Positions 54,155 through 63,049 of a stretch of DNA of 64,000 bases are shown piece after piece. Source of the stretch: Chryseobacterium aquaeductus (lineage in GTDB: Bacteria; Bacteroidota; Bacteroidia; Flavobacteriales; Weeksellaceae); the NCBI RefSeq assembly GCF_905175375.1, contig NZ_CAJIMS010000001.1, forward strand, positions 1,302,001-1,366,000, in the 5' to 3' direction. The position numbers and the translations under genes are program-made. Each line of letters begins with the position of its first letter. The stretch's first letter is position 1. A model generated the notes under the pieces. The model did not search any database and was not told where the DNA came from. It saw only the letters and a program-made list of their open reading frames with translations.

Positions 54155-54662
54155 AATTGTATACGGACTTTATGCTGATGACGACGATCTAATGAACGGA
54201 GTTAGAGCATTTAATGATAAAGGGATCGCTATAAACGAAGTTTATACTCCATTCCCAGTTCACGGGCTTGATAAGGCTTTAGGTTTAAAGAAAACAAGAA
54301 TTTCTGATGCCGCATTTATCTATGCTCTTTATGGAGTTTCTATTGGCGCTACAGTTACTTGGTACGTAATGAATCATGACTGGCCTCAGAATATTGGTGG
54401 TAAACCAGCTTTCGAATGGTCTAGAAACATGCCTGCATTCGTAGTTCCAATGTTTGAATTGATGGTTTTCTGTGCAGCGCACATGATGTCTTTAACATTC
54501 TTAGTTAGAAACAAAATGTATCCTGGAGCTCCGGCTCAAAACCCAGACCCAAGAACTACAGATGATAAATTCATGATGGAATTTATAACTGAAGATGTAG
54601 AATCTATTAAGCAGCTGCTTGTTGATACGGGAGTTGAAGAAATAACTGTTAAAGATGCTTAA
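54141..54662 (+). CDS. actD: Alternative complex III subunit ActD (DUF3341)
   Basis: 173 residues from the ATG at 54141; a TTG nine codons earlier is unlikely. DUF3341: cytoplasmic 'YGLYADDDDLMNGVRAF' start and two transmembrane helices in the middle ('FIYALYGVSIGATVTWYV', 'AFVVPMFELMVFCAAHMMSL'). Structural subunit of the complex. Confidence 0.93.
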   Translation: MSTTKIVYGLYADDDDLMNGVRAFNDKGIAINEVYTPFPVHGLDKALGLKKTRISDAAFIYALYGVSIGATVTWYVMNHDWPQNIGGKPAFEWSRNMPAFVVPMFELMVFCAAHMMSLTFLVRNKMYPGAPAQNPDPRTTDDKFMMEFITEDVESIKQLLVDTGVEEITVKDA

Positions 54663-54663
54663 A

Positions 54664-55344
54664 ATGAAAAAGAATGTACTAAAAATTACAGCTGTTTTAG
54701 GTTTAACTTCAGTTTTACTTAATTCTTGCGGACCGAAAGATAACACGCCACTGGTATATTTCCCAGATATGTACTTTCCGGTAGCTTACGATCCATTAAT
54801 GAAAGCTGAGCTTGCCTATTCAGACCATGAAAATGAAATTCCTGCATTTGTTAAAAATAACGGTGCTACAGGTCTTGGTCCAGTGGAGGGTTCCGTTGCT
54901 CAAAACAAAGACGGTATTTTTGCTGAAGGTAAACTTCCAAAAAATCCGGATGAGTATAATGCTGGTTATGATGCTTCAAAATCATTAACTTCTTCTCCTT
55001 TAAATCCTGCGAACGCTGCAAAAGATATAGAGAGAGGTAAAATATTATTTGATCATACTTGTGCAGCTTGCCATGGAACTGGTGGAGACGGACAAGGACC
55101 AATCGTACAAAGCGGAGCATACTCTGGTGTACCGAATTACGCAGACAGAGAAATCACTGTGGGTTCTGTTCATTATGTATTAACAAACGGTAGAAATGCA
55201 ATGGGTTCTTATGCAGGACAATTGAACGCTGGTGACAGATGGAGAGTGGCAATGTATGTGATGAACGCCTTTAAAAAAGGTGCAGCACCGGCAGCAGCTT
55301 CAGCTACAGCAGCAAAAACAGATTCAACCGCAACTAAAAAATAA
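54664..55344 (+). CDS. actE: Alternative complex III subunit ActE (monoheme cytochrome c lipoprotein)
   Basis: 226 residues from the ATG at 54664, directly after the actD stop. Lipobox 'VLLNSC' (Cys22), a class I cytochrome c domain in the C-terminal half with CAACH, and an Ala/Thr/Lys-rich tail. It takes electrons from ActA. Confidence 0.93.
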   Translation: MKKNVLKITAVLGLTSVLLNSCGPKDNTPLVYFPDMYFPVAYDPLMKAELAYSDHENEIPAFVKNNGATGLGPVEGSVAQNKDGIFAEGKLPKNPDEYNAGYDASKSLTSSPLNPANAAKDIERGKILFDHTCAACHGTGGDGQGPIVQSGAYSGVPNYADREITVGSVHYVLTNGRNAMGSYAGQLNAGDRWRVAMYVMNAFKKGAAPAAASATAAKTDSTATKK

Positions 55345-55352
55345 GAAAAGAA

Positions 55353-56684
55353 ATGTATAGTTTTTCACCAAAATTAAAATCAACTTCTATCATACTTCTT
55401 GTTGTAGGTTTAGTTCTATTTGGAATTGGTTATTTTATGAATCATGGAATAACTGCTGAAAAAATCGAACACATGATGGAGGCAGTACACTCTGCAGGTC
55501 ACGACGCTCCTACTCACTCTAGCGAGATGATAGGTCCACAAGATCACGCTTCACATCTTGAGCATGCAACAATGCAGATTCACAATCAGCCTTTGGCAGC
55601 AATACATTTCGTAGCAGTATTTTTCTTCGGAGTAAGTTGTGCAGTATTGTTTTTCTACTGTATCCAGCACGCAGCTCACGCGGGATGGCCAATTATTATT
55701 ACTAGAGTAATGGAAGCTATTGCTTCTTACATCCCTTACGGTGGTGCTATTTTAGTAATTTTAATGTTGCTGAATATTTTCCACCAAGGTCACTTATTCC
55801 ATTGGATGGATCCGGATTTAACAGATCCTAATTCTGCACATTTTGATGTGATCTTATTTGAAAAGAAAAGATTCTTAAATATTCCTTTCTATGCAATCAG
55901 AACTTTGATCTACGTTATCGGAGCATCATTCTTCGCATGGAAATTGAAAGCACAATCTAAAAAAGTAGATGAGACAAAATCTTTGGTAGAGTATCAATTC
56001 CTTTACAGATGGGCAGTAGGATATATCGCATTCTTCGGGTTTGCTTCCGCAGCTTGGGCTTGGGACTGGTTGATGTCTATTGACCCTCACTGGTATTCTA
56101 CAATGTATATCTGGTATTCTATGGTTAGCTGTCTTTCTAGTGGTATCGCAGTAATTATTTTACTAAGCGTTTATCTTAAGAAAAACGGATTCTTACCACA
56201 GTTCAATGACAACCACTTGCATGATTTAGGAGTTTTTCTTTTTGCTACAAGTATGCTTTGGACGTACACATGGTTTGCTCAGTTTATGTTGTATTGGTAT
56301 GCAAACGTACCGGAAGAAGTTAACTACTTCTTTGGAAGATTCCAGCATTATGGAGTAACGTTCTTACCAATGTTGATTATCAACTTCTTATTACCACTAT
56401 TGGTTTTAGTAAGTTCAAGCATCAAGAGAAACTACAAAGTAGTTACGATTATGGCAGTTGTCGTAATTTTAGGTCACCTTTTAGATTACTTTAATATGGT
56501 AATGCCGGGAACAGTTGGTCCTTACTGGAACACTCCTGAAGTTCTTTTATTAGTTTTAGGTGCCGTACTGTTTGTTGTAGGATTATTTATCTTCACAGTA
56601 ATGTCAGCATTAGCTAAATTAAAATTAATTCCGACGGGTAACCCTTACCTTCACGAATCTGAAATTTACGAGTATCCTTTCTAA
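55353..56684 (+). CDS. actF: Alternative complex III subunit ActF (membrane)
   Basis: 443 residues, polytopic with about 10 helices. A His-rich periplasmic loop follows the first helix (about 33-75, with many His and Met), then 'WAWDWLMSIDPHWYSTMYIWY' and 'HDLGVFLFATSMLWTYTWFAQFMLYWYANVPEE', which are ActF signatures. It ends the operon; no cytochrome oxidase genes follow. Confidence 0.93.
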   Translation: MYSFSPKLKSTSIILLVVGLVLFGIGYFMNHGITAEKIEHMMEAVHSAGHDAPTHSSEMIGPQDHASHLEHATMQIHNQPLAAIHFVAVFFFGVSCAVLFFYCIQHAAHAGWPIIITRVMEAIASYIPYGGAILVILMLLNIFHQGHLFHWMDPDLTDPNSAHFDVILFEKKRFLNIPFYAIRTLIYVIGASFFAWKLKAQSKKVDETKSLVEYQFLYRWAVGYIAFFGFASAAWAWDWLMSIDPHWYSTMYIWYSMVSCLSSGIAVIILLSVYLKKNGFLPQFNDNHLHDLGVFLFATSMLWTYTWFAQFMLYWYANVPEEVNYFFGRFQHYGVTFLPMLIINFLLPLLVLVSSSIKRNYKVVTIMAVVVILGHLLDYFNMVMPGTVGPYWNTPEVLLLVLGAVLFVVGLFIFTVMSALAKLKLIPTGNPYLHESEIYEYPF

Positions 56685-56710
56685 GGACTTGTAACAAAAT
56701 AAAACTTTAA

Positions 56711-56743
56711 AAGACTGATTTATCACAAATCAGTCTTTTTTTT
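56711..56743 (+). terminator. Terminator of the act operon
   Basis: AAGACTGATTT pairs with AAATCAGTCTT, then TTTTTT. A second hairpin with GGCAACCT and AGGTTGTC and a short T-run follows at 56750-56781. Confidence 0.9.
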
Positions 56744-56815
56744 GCCAGTAAGGCAACCTTTTCCAAATTAGGTTGTCTTTATTAATATATAGATTTTTAA
56801 ACTTAAACAATAACC

Positions 56816-57832
56816 ATGAAAAAAACTCATCTACTCACTTTACTATTAATATTGTTGATCAATATTATCAATGCACAAACAACAACTTTCCTTTCTGAAA
56901 AAACAAACCAGCCATTACCAAAAGTTTCTGTCTTTGGAAAAGACGGAAGCATTGTTGCATACTCTGACATTGACGGAAAAATAGAGAGAAAGAAATTGAC
57001 GCCATCTCAGGAAAAATTTCAACTGGTGTATGATAATTTGTTATTAGGAACGTTTTCTTTTACTGAATTGGATCAGGATGTGGTTAAATTAAATGACAGG
57101 GTAAAAGATATTGAAGCTGTCGTTATTAAAAACAACAAACCTGCGAAATATTTTTTAATTAAAGGAAATTTCAATGCTTATGTAACTTTAAACAATAAAT
57201 TAAATTGCTACGTTGATGGAATTGTTACTTATGTTTTCGATAACAAAACCAAAAAAGTGAAAAGTACAAATATTGAGCAGTACAGAATTTTCAGATTAGA
57301 AAATGCTAAAAATGAGAAAAAAGAAATGGGATCTTGGGACTACAATTCATTTCTTGAGCTTCCAAGATTAAAAAGTGTAGGTAACGTTGACGAATACAAA
57401 CAAAAAAACACAAAAGTAAAAGAACTAAAAGGTAATACTAAGGACGAAATTGAGATCACAGGCGAAGCCCTACAGGAAAAAGAATTGGCACTCTTTGGTT
57501 ACCGTTTTTTCGACATTAGAGGAATTGTGAACGTTTCTTACGAGAAAGACTCAAAGAAAACATTACGAGATTTATTAGAATCAAACGAAATTGCCTTTAT
57601 AAAAGTGAAACATAAAAGTGAACCGGAATATAACCAAATTATTGTCTACAAAAACTTCACACCTACCGAGTTAGATTTCAGTAATAGTAACGATGTTGAA
57701 AAAGTAAAATACGATAAAAACATCAGTAATTACAAAACCCATTATTGGCAAGATCCATCGTTTCCAAATATGCAGACCATCTTTAGCTCATTCTTCAAAG
57801 AAGATTTAAAGGAAAAAGAAAACAAGAAATAA
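56816..57832 (+). CDS. Secreted protein, carboxypeptidase-regulatory-like N-terminus
   Basis: 338 residues with signal peptide MKKTHLLTLLLILLINIINAQ. Residues 21-75 ('FLSEKTNQPLPKVSVFGKDGSIVAYSDIDGKIE') resemble the carboxypeptidase D regulatory-like (plug-like) beta domain found in TonB-dependent receptors, here without a receptor barrel. The remaining ~260 residues match nothing I know. Flavobacteria often carry such proteins near the surface. Function unknown. Confidence 0.65.
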   Translation: MKKTHLLTLLLILLINIINAQTTTFLSEKTNQPLPKVSVFGKDGSIVAYSDIDGKIERKKLTPSQEKFQLVYDNLLLGTFSFTELDQDVVKLNDRVKDIEAVVIKNNKPAKYFLIKGNFNAYVTLNNKLNCYVDGIVTYVFDNKTKKVKSTNIEQYRIFRLENAKNEKKEMGSWDYNSFLELPRLKSVGNVDEYKQKNTKVKELKGNTKDEIEITGEALQEKELALFGYRFFDIRGIVNVSYEKDSKKTLRDLLESNEIAFIKVKHKSEPEYNQIIVYKNFTPTELDFSNSNDVEKVKYDKNISNYKTHYWQDPSFPNMQTIFSSFFKEDLKEKENKK

Positions 57833-57883
57833 AAAATCTGTATTCATAAAGGTTTTACTAAATTTGCATCAAACCATAAACAA

Positions 57884-59074
57884 ATGAAAAAGCTAACTTT
57901 TTTACTGCTATTTAGTTTGCTTGCATTTACCGCTTGTAAGAAAGATCATGCAGATGCAACATCAACGCAAACTTTACAGTCGAGTATTAACGACATGGCA
58001 TCAAGCCTTACAACCATCAAACAGATCAAATTTAATGAAGCCTTATATATTCTTAAAACTTTCGGTGTAGAAGCCGATGGAGATGTTAACGAGCTTAAAG
58101 CATTAGGCAAATTGATTGACGGAAAAAAGGTTCCTGAAATATTGTCAATGGCAGATCAGGTGGCTCAGAAAAACGGTATTGAGTGGGCAAGTACTGCTCC
58201 ACCGTCATTAGGTGAAATGAATATCTTCGGTGACGAAACCGCAAAAGAAAGCGACCCGAATGATGTAAGAGCAAACTCTCTCAACATCGCAACTCAACCT
58301 TCCGGTGATAATGGAAGCGGACCTACATCTATGCAGATCATCCCAAGATTGGTAGATAATGCCGGAAAACCAATTGCCTTTAGCGGTGCAGCTTTAGAAA
58401 CAACTTTAGAAGTCTTCAGCAATGGTGTGAAGCTTTCAACAGCCAAAAACCTGATGCTGGATAATAACTTCAGAGGTTTTAATCTGAAATTCTCGTCTTT
58501 ATTAGCATCTAAAATTGCAGATAATAAAATCGACATCACGGTTTCGGTAAAAACGACAGCAAAAACTTTCAAAATGTCTAAAATAGGATTGGATGTAAAT
58601 CCTAATGCTTTGAAAGTGCCAGAAGTTCCAAAAACGGATTCCACAATGGTAATTCAAGATCCGAATGCAGTGATAGATCCAAACAATCCAGCAGGTACAA
58701 CTCAGGGAACAGTTACAGATCCAAACGCGACACCTACTCAGCCAAAACAGCCAACAGCTGATCCGAAGAGTACGGTCAGCAAATTTTTAAACAATGTAAG
58801 TTCACAAAATCTAAAAGCCGCCTTCGATGCGTCAAGCAATCCAAGTTGGGGAAGTTATGAATCATTTTCAAATCCTACCTCAGGTTTCGGAGCAGTAAGA
58901 ACTGTTAGTGTAAAAAATATTTCGACAAACGCATCAAATCCTAATGTTGCAAGTGTAAATGCAACTTACGATGTGACTGATAAAAATGGAAGAACAACAT
59001 CTTTGAAAGCTACTTTCGGGCTAAAAAGCGTCAATGGAGAATGGAAAATTTCAAGCTATAAAATTAATCCATAA
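57884..59074 (+). CDS. Lipoprotein of unknown function
   Basis: 396 residues, lipobox 'LLAFTAC' (Cys18). The N-terminal ~100 residues are helical (resembling DUF6694: 'SINDMASSLTTIKQIKFNEALYILK'). A central beta-rich region comes next, then a Pro/Asn/Thr linker (about 265-300) and a final ~95-residue domain ending 'NGEWKISSYKINP' that resembles NTF2-like or DUF4878 lipoprotein domains. Probably periplasmic or outer-membrane facing. The apt ATG follows 3 bp later. Confidence 0.65.
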   Translation: MKKLTFLLLFSLLAFTACKKDHADATSTQTLQSSINDMASSLTTIKQIKFNEALYILKTFGVEADGDVNELKALGKLIDGKKVPEILSMADQVAQKNGIEWASTAPPSLGEMNIFGDETAKESDPNDVRANSLNIATQPSGDNGSGPTSMQIIPRLVDNAGKPIAFSGAALETTLEVFSNGVKLSTAKNLMLDNNFRGFNLKFSSLLASKIADNKIDITVSVKTTAKTFKMSKIGLDVNPNALKVPEVPKTDSTMVIQDPNAVIDPNNPAGTTQGTVTDPNATPTQPKQPTADPKSTVSKFLNNVSSQNLKAAFDASSNPSWGSYESFSNPTSGFGAVRTVSVKNISTNASNPNVASVNATYDVTDKNGRTTSLKATFGLKSVNGEWKISSYKINP

Positions 59075-59077
59075 TTG

Positions 59078-59614
59078 ATGGCTTCGCAGGAACTGATACA
59101 AAAATTGGAAAATACGATTGAAAATATCGCAGACTTTCCGATTCCCGGGATTCAGTTCAGAGATATTTCGCCCATATTTTTAGATCCGAAACTGTATGAA
59201 GAAGTTATCGAAGATCTGGTAAATTTCAGCAAAGGAAAAGTAGATGCAGTCTGCGGAATTGAAAGCCGCGGTTATCTTTTCGGGATTGCTATTGCAGTTG
59301 CTTTACAAGTTCCTTTCATTTTAATACGAAAAAAAGGAAAACTTCCTCCACCTGTTATTTCAGAAAAATATGATTTGGAATACGGAAGTGCAGAAATTGA
59401 AACCCGTGTAGGTCAGATAAAAAAAGGTCAGAAAATTTTAATTCATGATGACCTTCTAGCAACTGGAGGAACCACAGAAGCTGCGGCAAAATTGGTTGAA
59501 AAGCAAGGCGCAAAAGTCGTTCAGTTTAGTTTTTTGATTGGTTTAAAAGATCTAAAAGGTGAAGAAAAGCTCAAGAAATTTGATGCAGAAATTTATCATA
59601 CTTTAGAATATTAA
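59078..59614 (+). CDS. apt: Adenine phosphoribosyltransferase
   Basis: 178 residues from the ATG at 59078. Apt signature 'ILIHDDLLATGGTTEAAAKL' binds PRPP; 'GIESRGYLFGIAIAVAL' and 'IRKKGKLPPPVISEKYDLEYG' are typical. It salvages adenine to AMP, using PRPP from the prs product. It sits 3 bp after the lipoprotein gene. Confidence 0.95.
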   Translation: MASQELIQKLENTIENIADFPIPGIQFRDISPIFLDPKLYEEVIEDLVNFSKGKVDAVCGIESRGYLFGIAIAVALQVPFILIRKKGKLPPPVISEKYDLEYGSAEIETRVGQIKKGQKILIHDDLLATGGTTEAAAKLVEKQGAKVVQFSFLIGLKDLKGEEKLKKFDAEIYHTLEY

Positions 59615-59675
59615 AATTTCAATTCATTAATTTTTTCACTTAAAATATTTAATTATTAATCCGTAAAATTGAAAA

Positions 59676-59773
59676 GACTTTGTGTTCTTAGCTGAGCGAA
59701 ACGCCTTTGCGAACCTTAAAATAAAACAGCTAGTAATAAAAAAATCTTTGTGAAATCTTTGCGTTAAAATTCA
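59676..59773 (+). repeat. Dispersed intergenic repeat B, copy 2
   Basis: 'aaaagactttgtgttcttag' then 'ctgagcgaaacgcctttgcg' and a later 'tttgcgttaaaa' align with 30149-30241 in the same order. No coding potential. The rest of the 280-bp spacer contains only the promoter below. Confidence 0.65.
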
Positions 59774-59842
59774 GCAATCTCCAAGCGAAAAACAGTAAAA
59801 GAATAAAGAAATTACAATTCATTTAATAATACCTGCAAAGTA

Positions 59843-59874
59843 TTTTGTAAATCACTCAGAAACAATTAAATTTG
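59843..59874 (+). promoter_or_regulatory. Canonical Bacteroidota promoter
   Basis: TTTTG (59843-59847), a 19-nt spacer, then TAAATTTG (59867-59874). It is the best match to the vegetative consensus in the window and makes a useful contrast with the 14-nt spacing of the repeated element. Confidence 0.7.
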
Positions 59875-59896
59875 CAGTTCAATTTTTTAAGAATTT

Positions 59897-60607
59897 ATGG
59901 CAAAATTGGGTAAGAATGCTCCAAACGAGCAAGAAGGAAAAGAAACAGTGGAATTTTTTAAAGACCTAGACAGAGAGGCTTTAAATACAGAAAGATTCCT
60001 GGAAAAATATCAGAAACCATTAAGCATAGCTTTTGGAGTTTTAGTTTTGGGAGTTTTAGGATTTTTCGGATACCAGCAATTTGTGGTAGCTCCAAACAAT
60101 GCTGAAGCTGTAAAAACGTATTTAGCTGCACAAAAAAACCTTACCGAAGGCAAAGACAAAGAAGCTTTGGGCGGGAAATCTGCTGCTAATCCCGGTTATT
60201 TAGGAACTTACAACGAGTATTCTTCAACAAAAATCGGTAAACTTTCTGCTTACAATGCAGGTTTGTTGAAATTTAAAGAAGGTAAATATCAGGAAGCTTA
60301 TGATCTTTTAGATAAATTCTCTTCTGATAACAAAACATTGATGGCATTGAAATATGGCGCAATGGCAGATGCAAAATCTGGCCTCAACAAAAATGATGAA
60401 GCTTTATCACTTCTAGACAAGGCATCTTCAGCAGCTGACGATCCTTACACTTCGTATTATTTCACAAGAAAGGCTGGGATTTTAGCTTTAGGAATGAAAA
60501 AAAATGCTGAAGCGAAAAAATACTTTGCGGCTATTGATGAAAAATATCAAGACTACGACAACGGAATGTCTGATGCTTACATAGAAATGGCTAAATATTT
60601 AAACTAA
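59897..60607 (+). CDS. TPR-containing membrane protein (YfgM/CcmG-interacting-like)
   Basis: 236 residues: a cytoplasmic N-terminus, one transmembrane helix (about 45-67, 'LSIAFGVLVLGVLGFFGYQQFVV') and periplasmic tetratricopeptide-like repeats ('AYNAGLLKFKEGKYQEAYDLLDKF', 'YGAMADAKSGLNKNDEALSLLDKA'). The layout equals E. coli YfgM, which works with periplasmic chaperones. It is placed 3 bp before ribH. Confidence 0.82.
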   Translation: MAKLGKNAPNEQEGKETVEFFKDLDREALNTERFLEKYQKPLSIAFGVLVLGVLGFFGYQQFVVAPNNAEAVKTYLAAQKNLTEGKDKEALGGKSAANPGYLGTYNEYSSTKIGKLSAYNAGLLKFKEGKYQEAYDLLDKFSSDNKTLMALKYGAMADAKSGLNKNDEALSLLDKASSAADDPYTSYYFTRKAGILALGMKKNAEAKKYFAAIDEKYQDYDNGMSDAYIEMAKYLN

Positions 60608-60610
60608 AAC

Positions 60611-61126
60611 ATGGCAACAGTTAATCTTTCAGATTACAAGCCACTTCATATAAATGATGCCGAAGATTTTTCTATCGGCATTGTTTTTTCTGAGTGGAAT
60701 GATTTTGTAACCTATAATCTACGTGATGCAGCATTAGAGATTCTTGAGAAAGAAGGCGTAAAATCTGAGAATATCAAACTATTTTCCGTTCCAGGAGCTT
60801 TTGAATTAAATTATGCAAGTATGCAACTTTGCAAAGAACGTAAATTTGATGCGGTAATCGCTATCGGATGCGTTATCAGAGGTGAAACTCCGCATTTTGA
60901 TTTTGTTTGTGATGCAGTCGCACAGGGAATTAAAGACTGTAATATCTTAACCGATACTCCGACAATTTTCTGCGTTCTGACAGATGATACCAAAGAACAA
61001 TCGATCGCAAGAAGCGGTGGTGATCTTGGAAATAAAGGAGTTGAAGCAGCTGCGACAGCTTTAAGCATGATCAATTTTAAGAGAAATCTTTCTGATAAAA
61101 AAGCAAACATCGGATTTGGAAAGTAA
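60611..61126 (+). CDS. ribH: 6,7-dimethyl-8-ribityllumazine synthase
   Basis: 171 residues. Lumazine synthase motifs: 'FSIGIVFSEWNDFV', 'FSVPGAFELNYAS', 'VIAIGCVIRGETPHFDFV' (catalytic His in the last) and 'GGDLGNKGVEAA'. It joins the ribityl pyrimidine with dihydroxybutanone phosphate in riboflavin synthesis. Confidence 0.96.
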   Translation: MATVNLSDYKPLHINDAEDFSIGIVFSEWNDFVTYNLRDAALEILEKEGVKSENIKLFSVPGAFELNYASMQLCKERKFDAVIAIGCVIRGETPHFDFVCDAVAQGIKDCNILTDTPTIFCVLTDDTKEQSIARSGGDLGNKGVEAAATALSMINFKRNLSDKKANIGFGK

Positions 61127-61146
61127 ACCATAATCGATTAAAATAA

Positions 61147-61175
61147 AAAAGGAGCTGATTTTTACAGCTCCTTTT
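61147..61175 (+). terminator. Bidirectional terminator sharing a stop codon
   Basis: AAAAGGAGCTG (61147-61157) pairs perfectly with CAGCTCCTTTT (61165-61175). The stop codon of the minus-strand gene (61162-61164) lies in the loop, so the last codons of that gene make up half of the stem. Confidence 0.85.
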
Positions 61176-62322
61176 CTTTGATATAAATTTTGTTTGAATC
61201 TATCAAATGAGGAATAAATCTACTCTGATTATTGGTAATCAAATGCACACTTTCTCTGATCCCGATTCCGGCAGATTCTTGACCGATCACCCAACTTCCG
61301 ATGACAGGATAATTTCCGTCGAAGTTTGGAAGTTCAAATAACTCCTGATAAATGAAACCTTCTTTTCCGTAATCACCACTATTTTCTTCTATAGCAATAT
61401 TATTTTTAAATAAACTCACATTGGCGCCTTCTCTGGAATAGATTGGTTTCTTAACGAAATCTTTCAAATGTTTCGGTTCAAAATAACATTCCAATAAATA
61501 AGGATGATTAGGAAACATTTCCCAAAGAATCGGCAAAATAGCTTTTGAGGAAAGAAGAATTTTCCACGCCGGTTCCATCCATTGAGATCTGAAATTATTG
61601 CTGATTAATTTTTCGCCAAAACCATCTTGTAGTATCCATTCATAAGGATATAATTTAAAAATATATTCCATGATCGTTCGGTCTCCGGCAATAAATTCTT
61701 CTATATCTTCTGCCCAACCAATGTCCTGAATGGGAATAAATTCTGTTTCAAAGCCTGCCTGCGTTGCGCAATCTCTCAAATATTCCACATTCGTCACGTC
61801 TTCAATATTCGTTAATGAAGCAAAATAAATATAATGCGGATTCATGTATTTTTTAAGATACGTCCAGTAATCCACCAGCTTTTCATGAATTGAATTGAAC
61901 TGATCTTTATAAGGAAATATCTCCTGCAGCCAGTACCATTGAATTACTGACGCTTCATATAAAGAGGTCGGCGTGTCTGCATTAAACTCAAGCAATTTTA
62001 AATTTTCGCCATCAAAACCAAAATCAAATCTTCCGTAAATCGACGGGTGATCTTCTTCCCAGCTTGTAATAATATAATTTCTAAACCATTCCGGAATATT
62101 GAATTTGTCCCAAAGATTTTTTTCAATAACATAATCAACAGCCTGAAGGCACATCTGCCACAACTCTGTAGTTGCGTTTTCTATTTTGTTAATTTCTTCT
62201 GATGGAAACTCATAGTAATGACTTTCATCCCAGTAAAGTCCTTCCAGCGAATGATAACCGAAGCCAAGGTTTTCAAGCTTATGTTCCCAGTTTTTACGGA
62301 ATTGTGATTGTATTCTCTTCAT
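61162..62322 (-). CDS. Glutathionylspermidine synthase-like ATP-grasp protein (YgiC type)
   Basis: 386 residues. It matches the synthetase part of glutathionylspermidine synthase: 'HKLENLGFGYHSLEGLYWDE', 'YGRFDFGFDGENLKLLEFNADTPTSLYEA', 'FVKKPIYSREGANVSLF' and 'GSWVIGQESAGIGIRES'. The N-terminal amidase of E. coli Gsp is missing, as in YgiC/YjfC. It probably forms an amide bond with an unknown substrate. The gene follows two lipoprotein genes in the same direction, recalling E. coli ygiB-ygiC. Confidence 0.88.
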   Translation of the reverse strand: MKRIQSQFRKNWEHKLENLGFGYHSLEGLYWDESHYYEFPSEEINKIENATTELWQMCLQAVDYVIEKNLWDKFNIPEWFRNYIITSWEEDHPSIYGRFDFGFDGENLKLLEFNADTPTSLYEASVIQWYWLQEIFPYKDQFNSIHEKLVDYWTYLKKYMNPHYIYFASLTNIEDVTNVEYLRDCATQAGFETEFIPIQDIGWAEDIEEFIAGDRTIMEYIFKLYPYEWILQDGFGEKLISNNFRSQWMEPAWKILLSSKAILPILWEMFPNHPYLLECYFEPKHLKDFVKKPIYSREGANVSLFKNNIAIEENSGDYGKEGFIYQELFELPNFDGNYPVIGSWVIGQESAGIGIRESVHLITNNQSRFIPHLIDSNKIYIKEKEL

Positions 62323-62324
62323 AA

Positions 62325-62657
62325 TTACGACGATGCTCTGAAACCACTTCTACCCAAACCTCCTCTCACAACATTTCCTTTGTAAGAACTTCTGCCGATA
62401 TTCGACTTTGAACTAATGGCGTCACTGTAATATCCCGCTCTTTGATAAGTGCCATTACTGTACGCGCCGTAGGGACGGAATGCATGATACAACAAAAAAC
62501 CAGTCATAAAACCATGTGATCTTGAATATGACGCCGTAGTATCTGATCTCATGTAAACTTTTTTCTCTTTTCCCCACTCTTCTTTTGGCTTTTCCTGAGA
62601 ACAAGCAGCAAGAATTCCTGTCACGAAAAGCAATTTTATAGAACTAGACTTTTTCAT
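62325..62657 (-). CDS. Small lipoprotein, YgiB-like context
   Basis: 110 residues, lipobox 'GILAAC' (Cys19). The mature part is rich in Ser, Tyr, Gly and Arg and ends 'RGGLGRSGFRASS', similar in style to the Gly/Ser tail of YgiB/DUF1190 proteins that accompany YgiC. It starts one base before the end of the previous gene and is 2 bp from the synthetase, so all three are one operon. Confidence 0.7.
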   Translation of the reverse strand: MKKSSSIKLLFVTGILAACSQEKPKEEWGKEKKVYMRSDTTASYSRSHGFMTGFLLYHAFRPYGAYSNGTYQRAGYYSDAISSKSNIGRSSYKGNVVRGGLGRSGFRASS

Positions 62658-62983
62658 TACTGAACGGTTATATAAAATTCGTAATCTTTTTTCACCTTCG
62701 TGTTGTGCTCATTACCGCTTTCATCTTCCACAATCTGCAAAGTATCTCCCAAATTTGGAATCGTATCTCTTTTGATAATTTGTTTAAAGAGTTTATTGTT
62801 TTTCCAGATTTTGTGTTTCGTAACTAAAACATCTGCCGTATCAATATGCTGTACAGAAAGTTCGGTTTCGATGGCAGATTTTTTATCTACATTTTCCACT
62901 TCATCTTCCTTAGATTCCCCTTCGTTACAAGCTGTAACACTCATTAGACTTAAAAGCAAAAGAGCAATTTGAATTTTTCTCAC
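62657..62983 (-). CDS. Small lipoprotein of unknown function
   Basis: 108 residues from a GTG at 62983: MRKIQIALLLLSLMSVTAC, a good lipoprotein signal with Cys19. The frame is open to a TTG at 63004, but that codon overlaps the -7 box (63002-63009) and so cannot be in the transcript. The mature part is acidic first, then 'DTADVLVTKHKIWKNNKLFKQIIKRD'. Its last base overlaps the next lipoprotein gene. Confidence 0.65.
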   Translation of the reverse strand: MRKIQIALLLLSLMSVTACNEGESKEDEVENVDKKSAIETELSVQHIDTADVLVTKHKIWKNNKLFKQIIKRDTIPNLGDTLQIVEDESGNEHNTKVKKDYEFYITVQ

Positions 62984-63001
62984 TTTAATTGTTATTTTTG
63001 A

Positions 63002-63009
63002 CAAAAATA
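63002..63009 (-). promoter_or_regulatory. -7 box of the lipoprotein-synthetase operon
   Basis: TATTTTTG on the minus strand, 18 bp before the GTG at 62983. It decides that start codon. Confidence 0.5.
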
Positions 63010-63049
63010 TTATTTAATATTTTAAATTTACACATAAAAATAACAAAGT

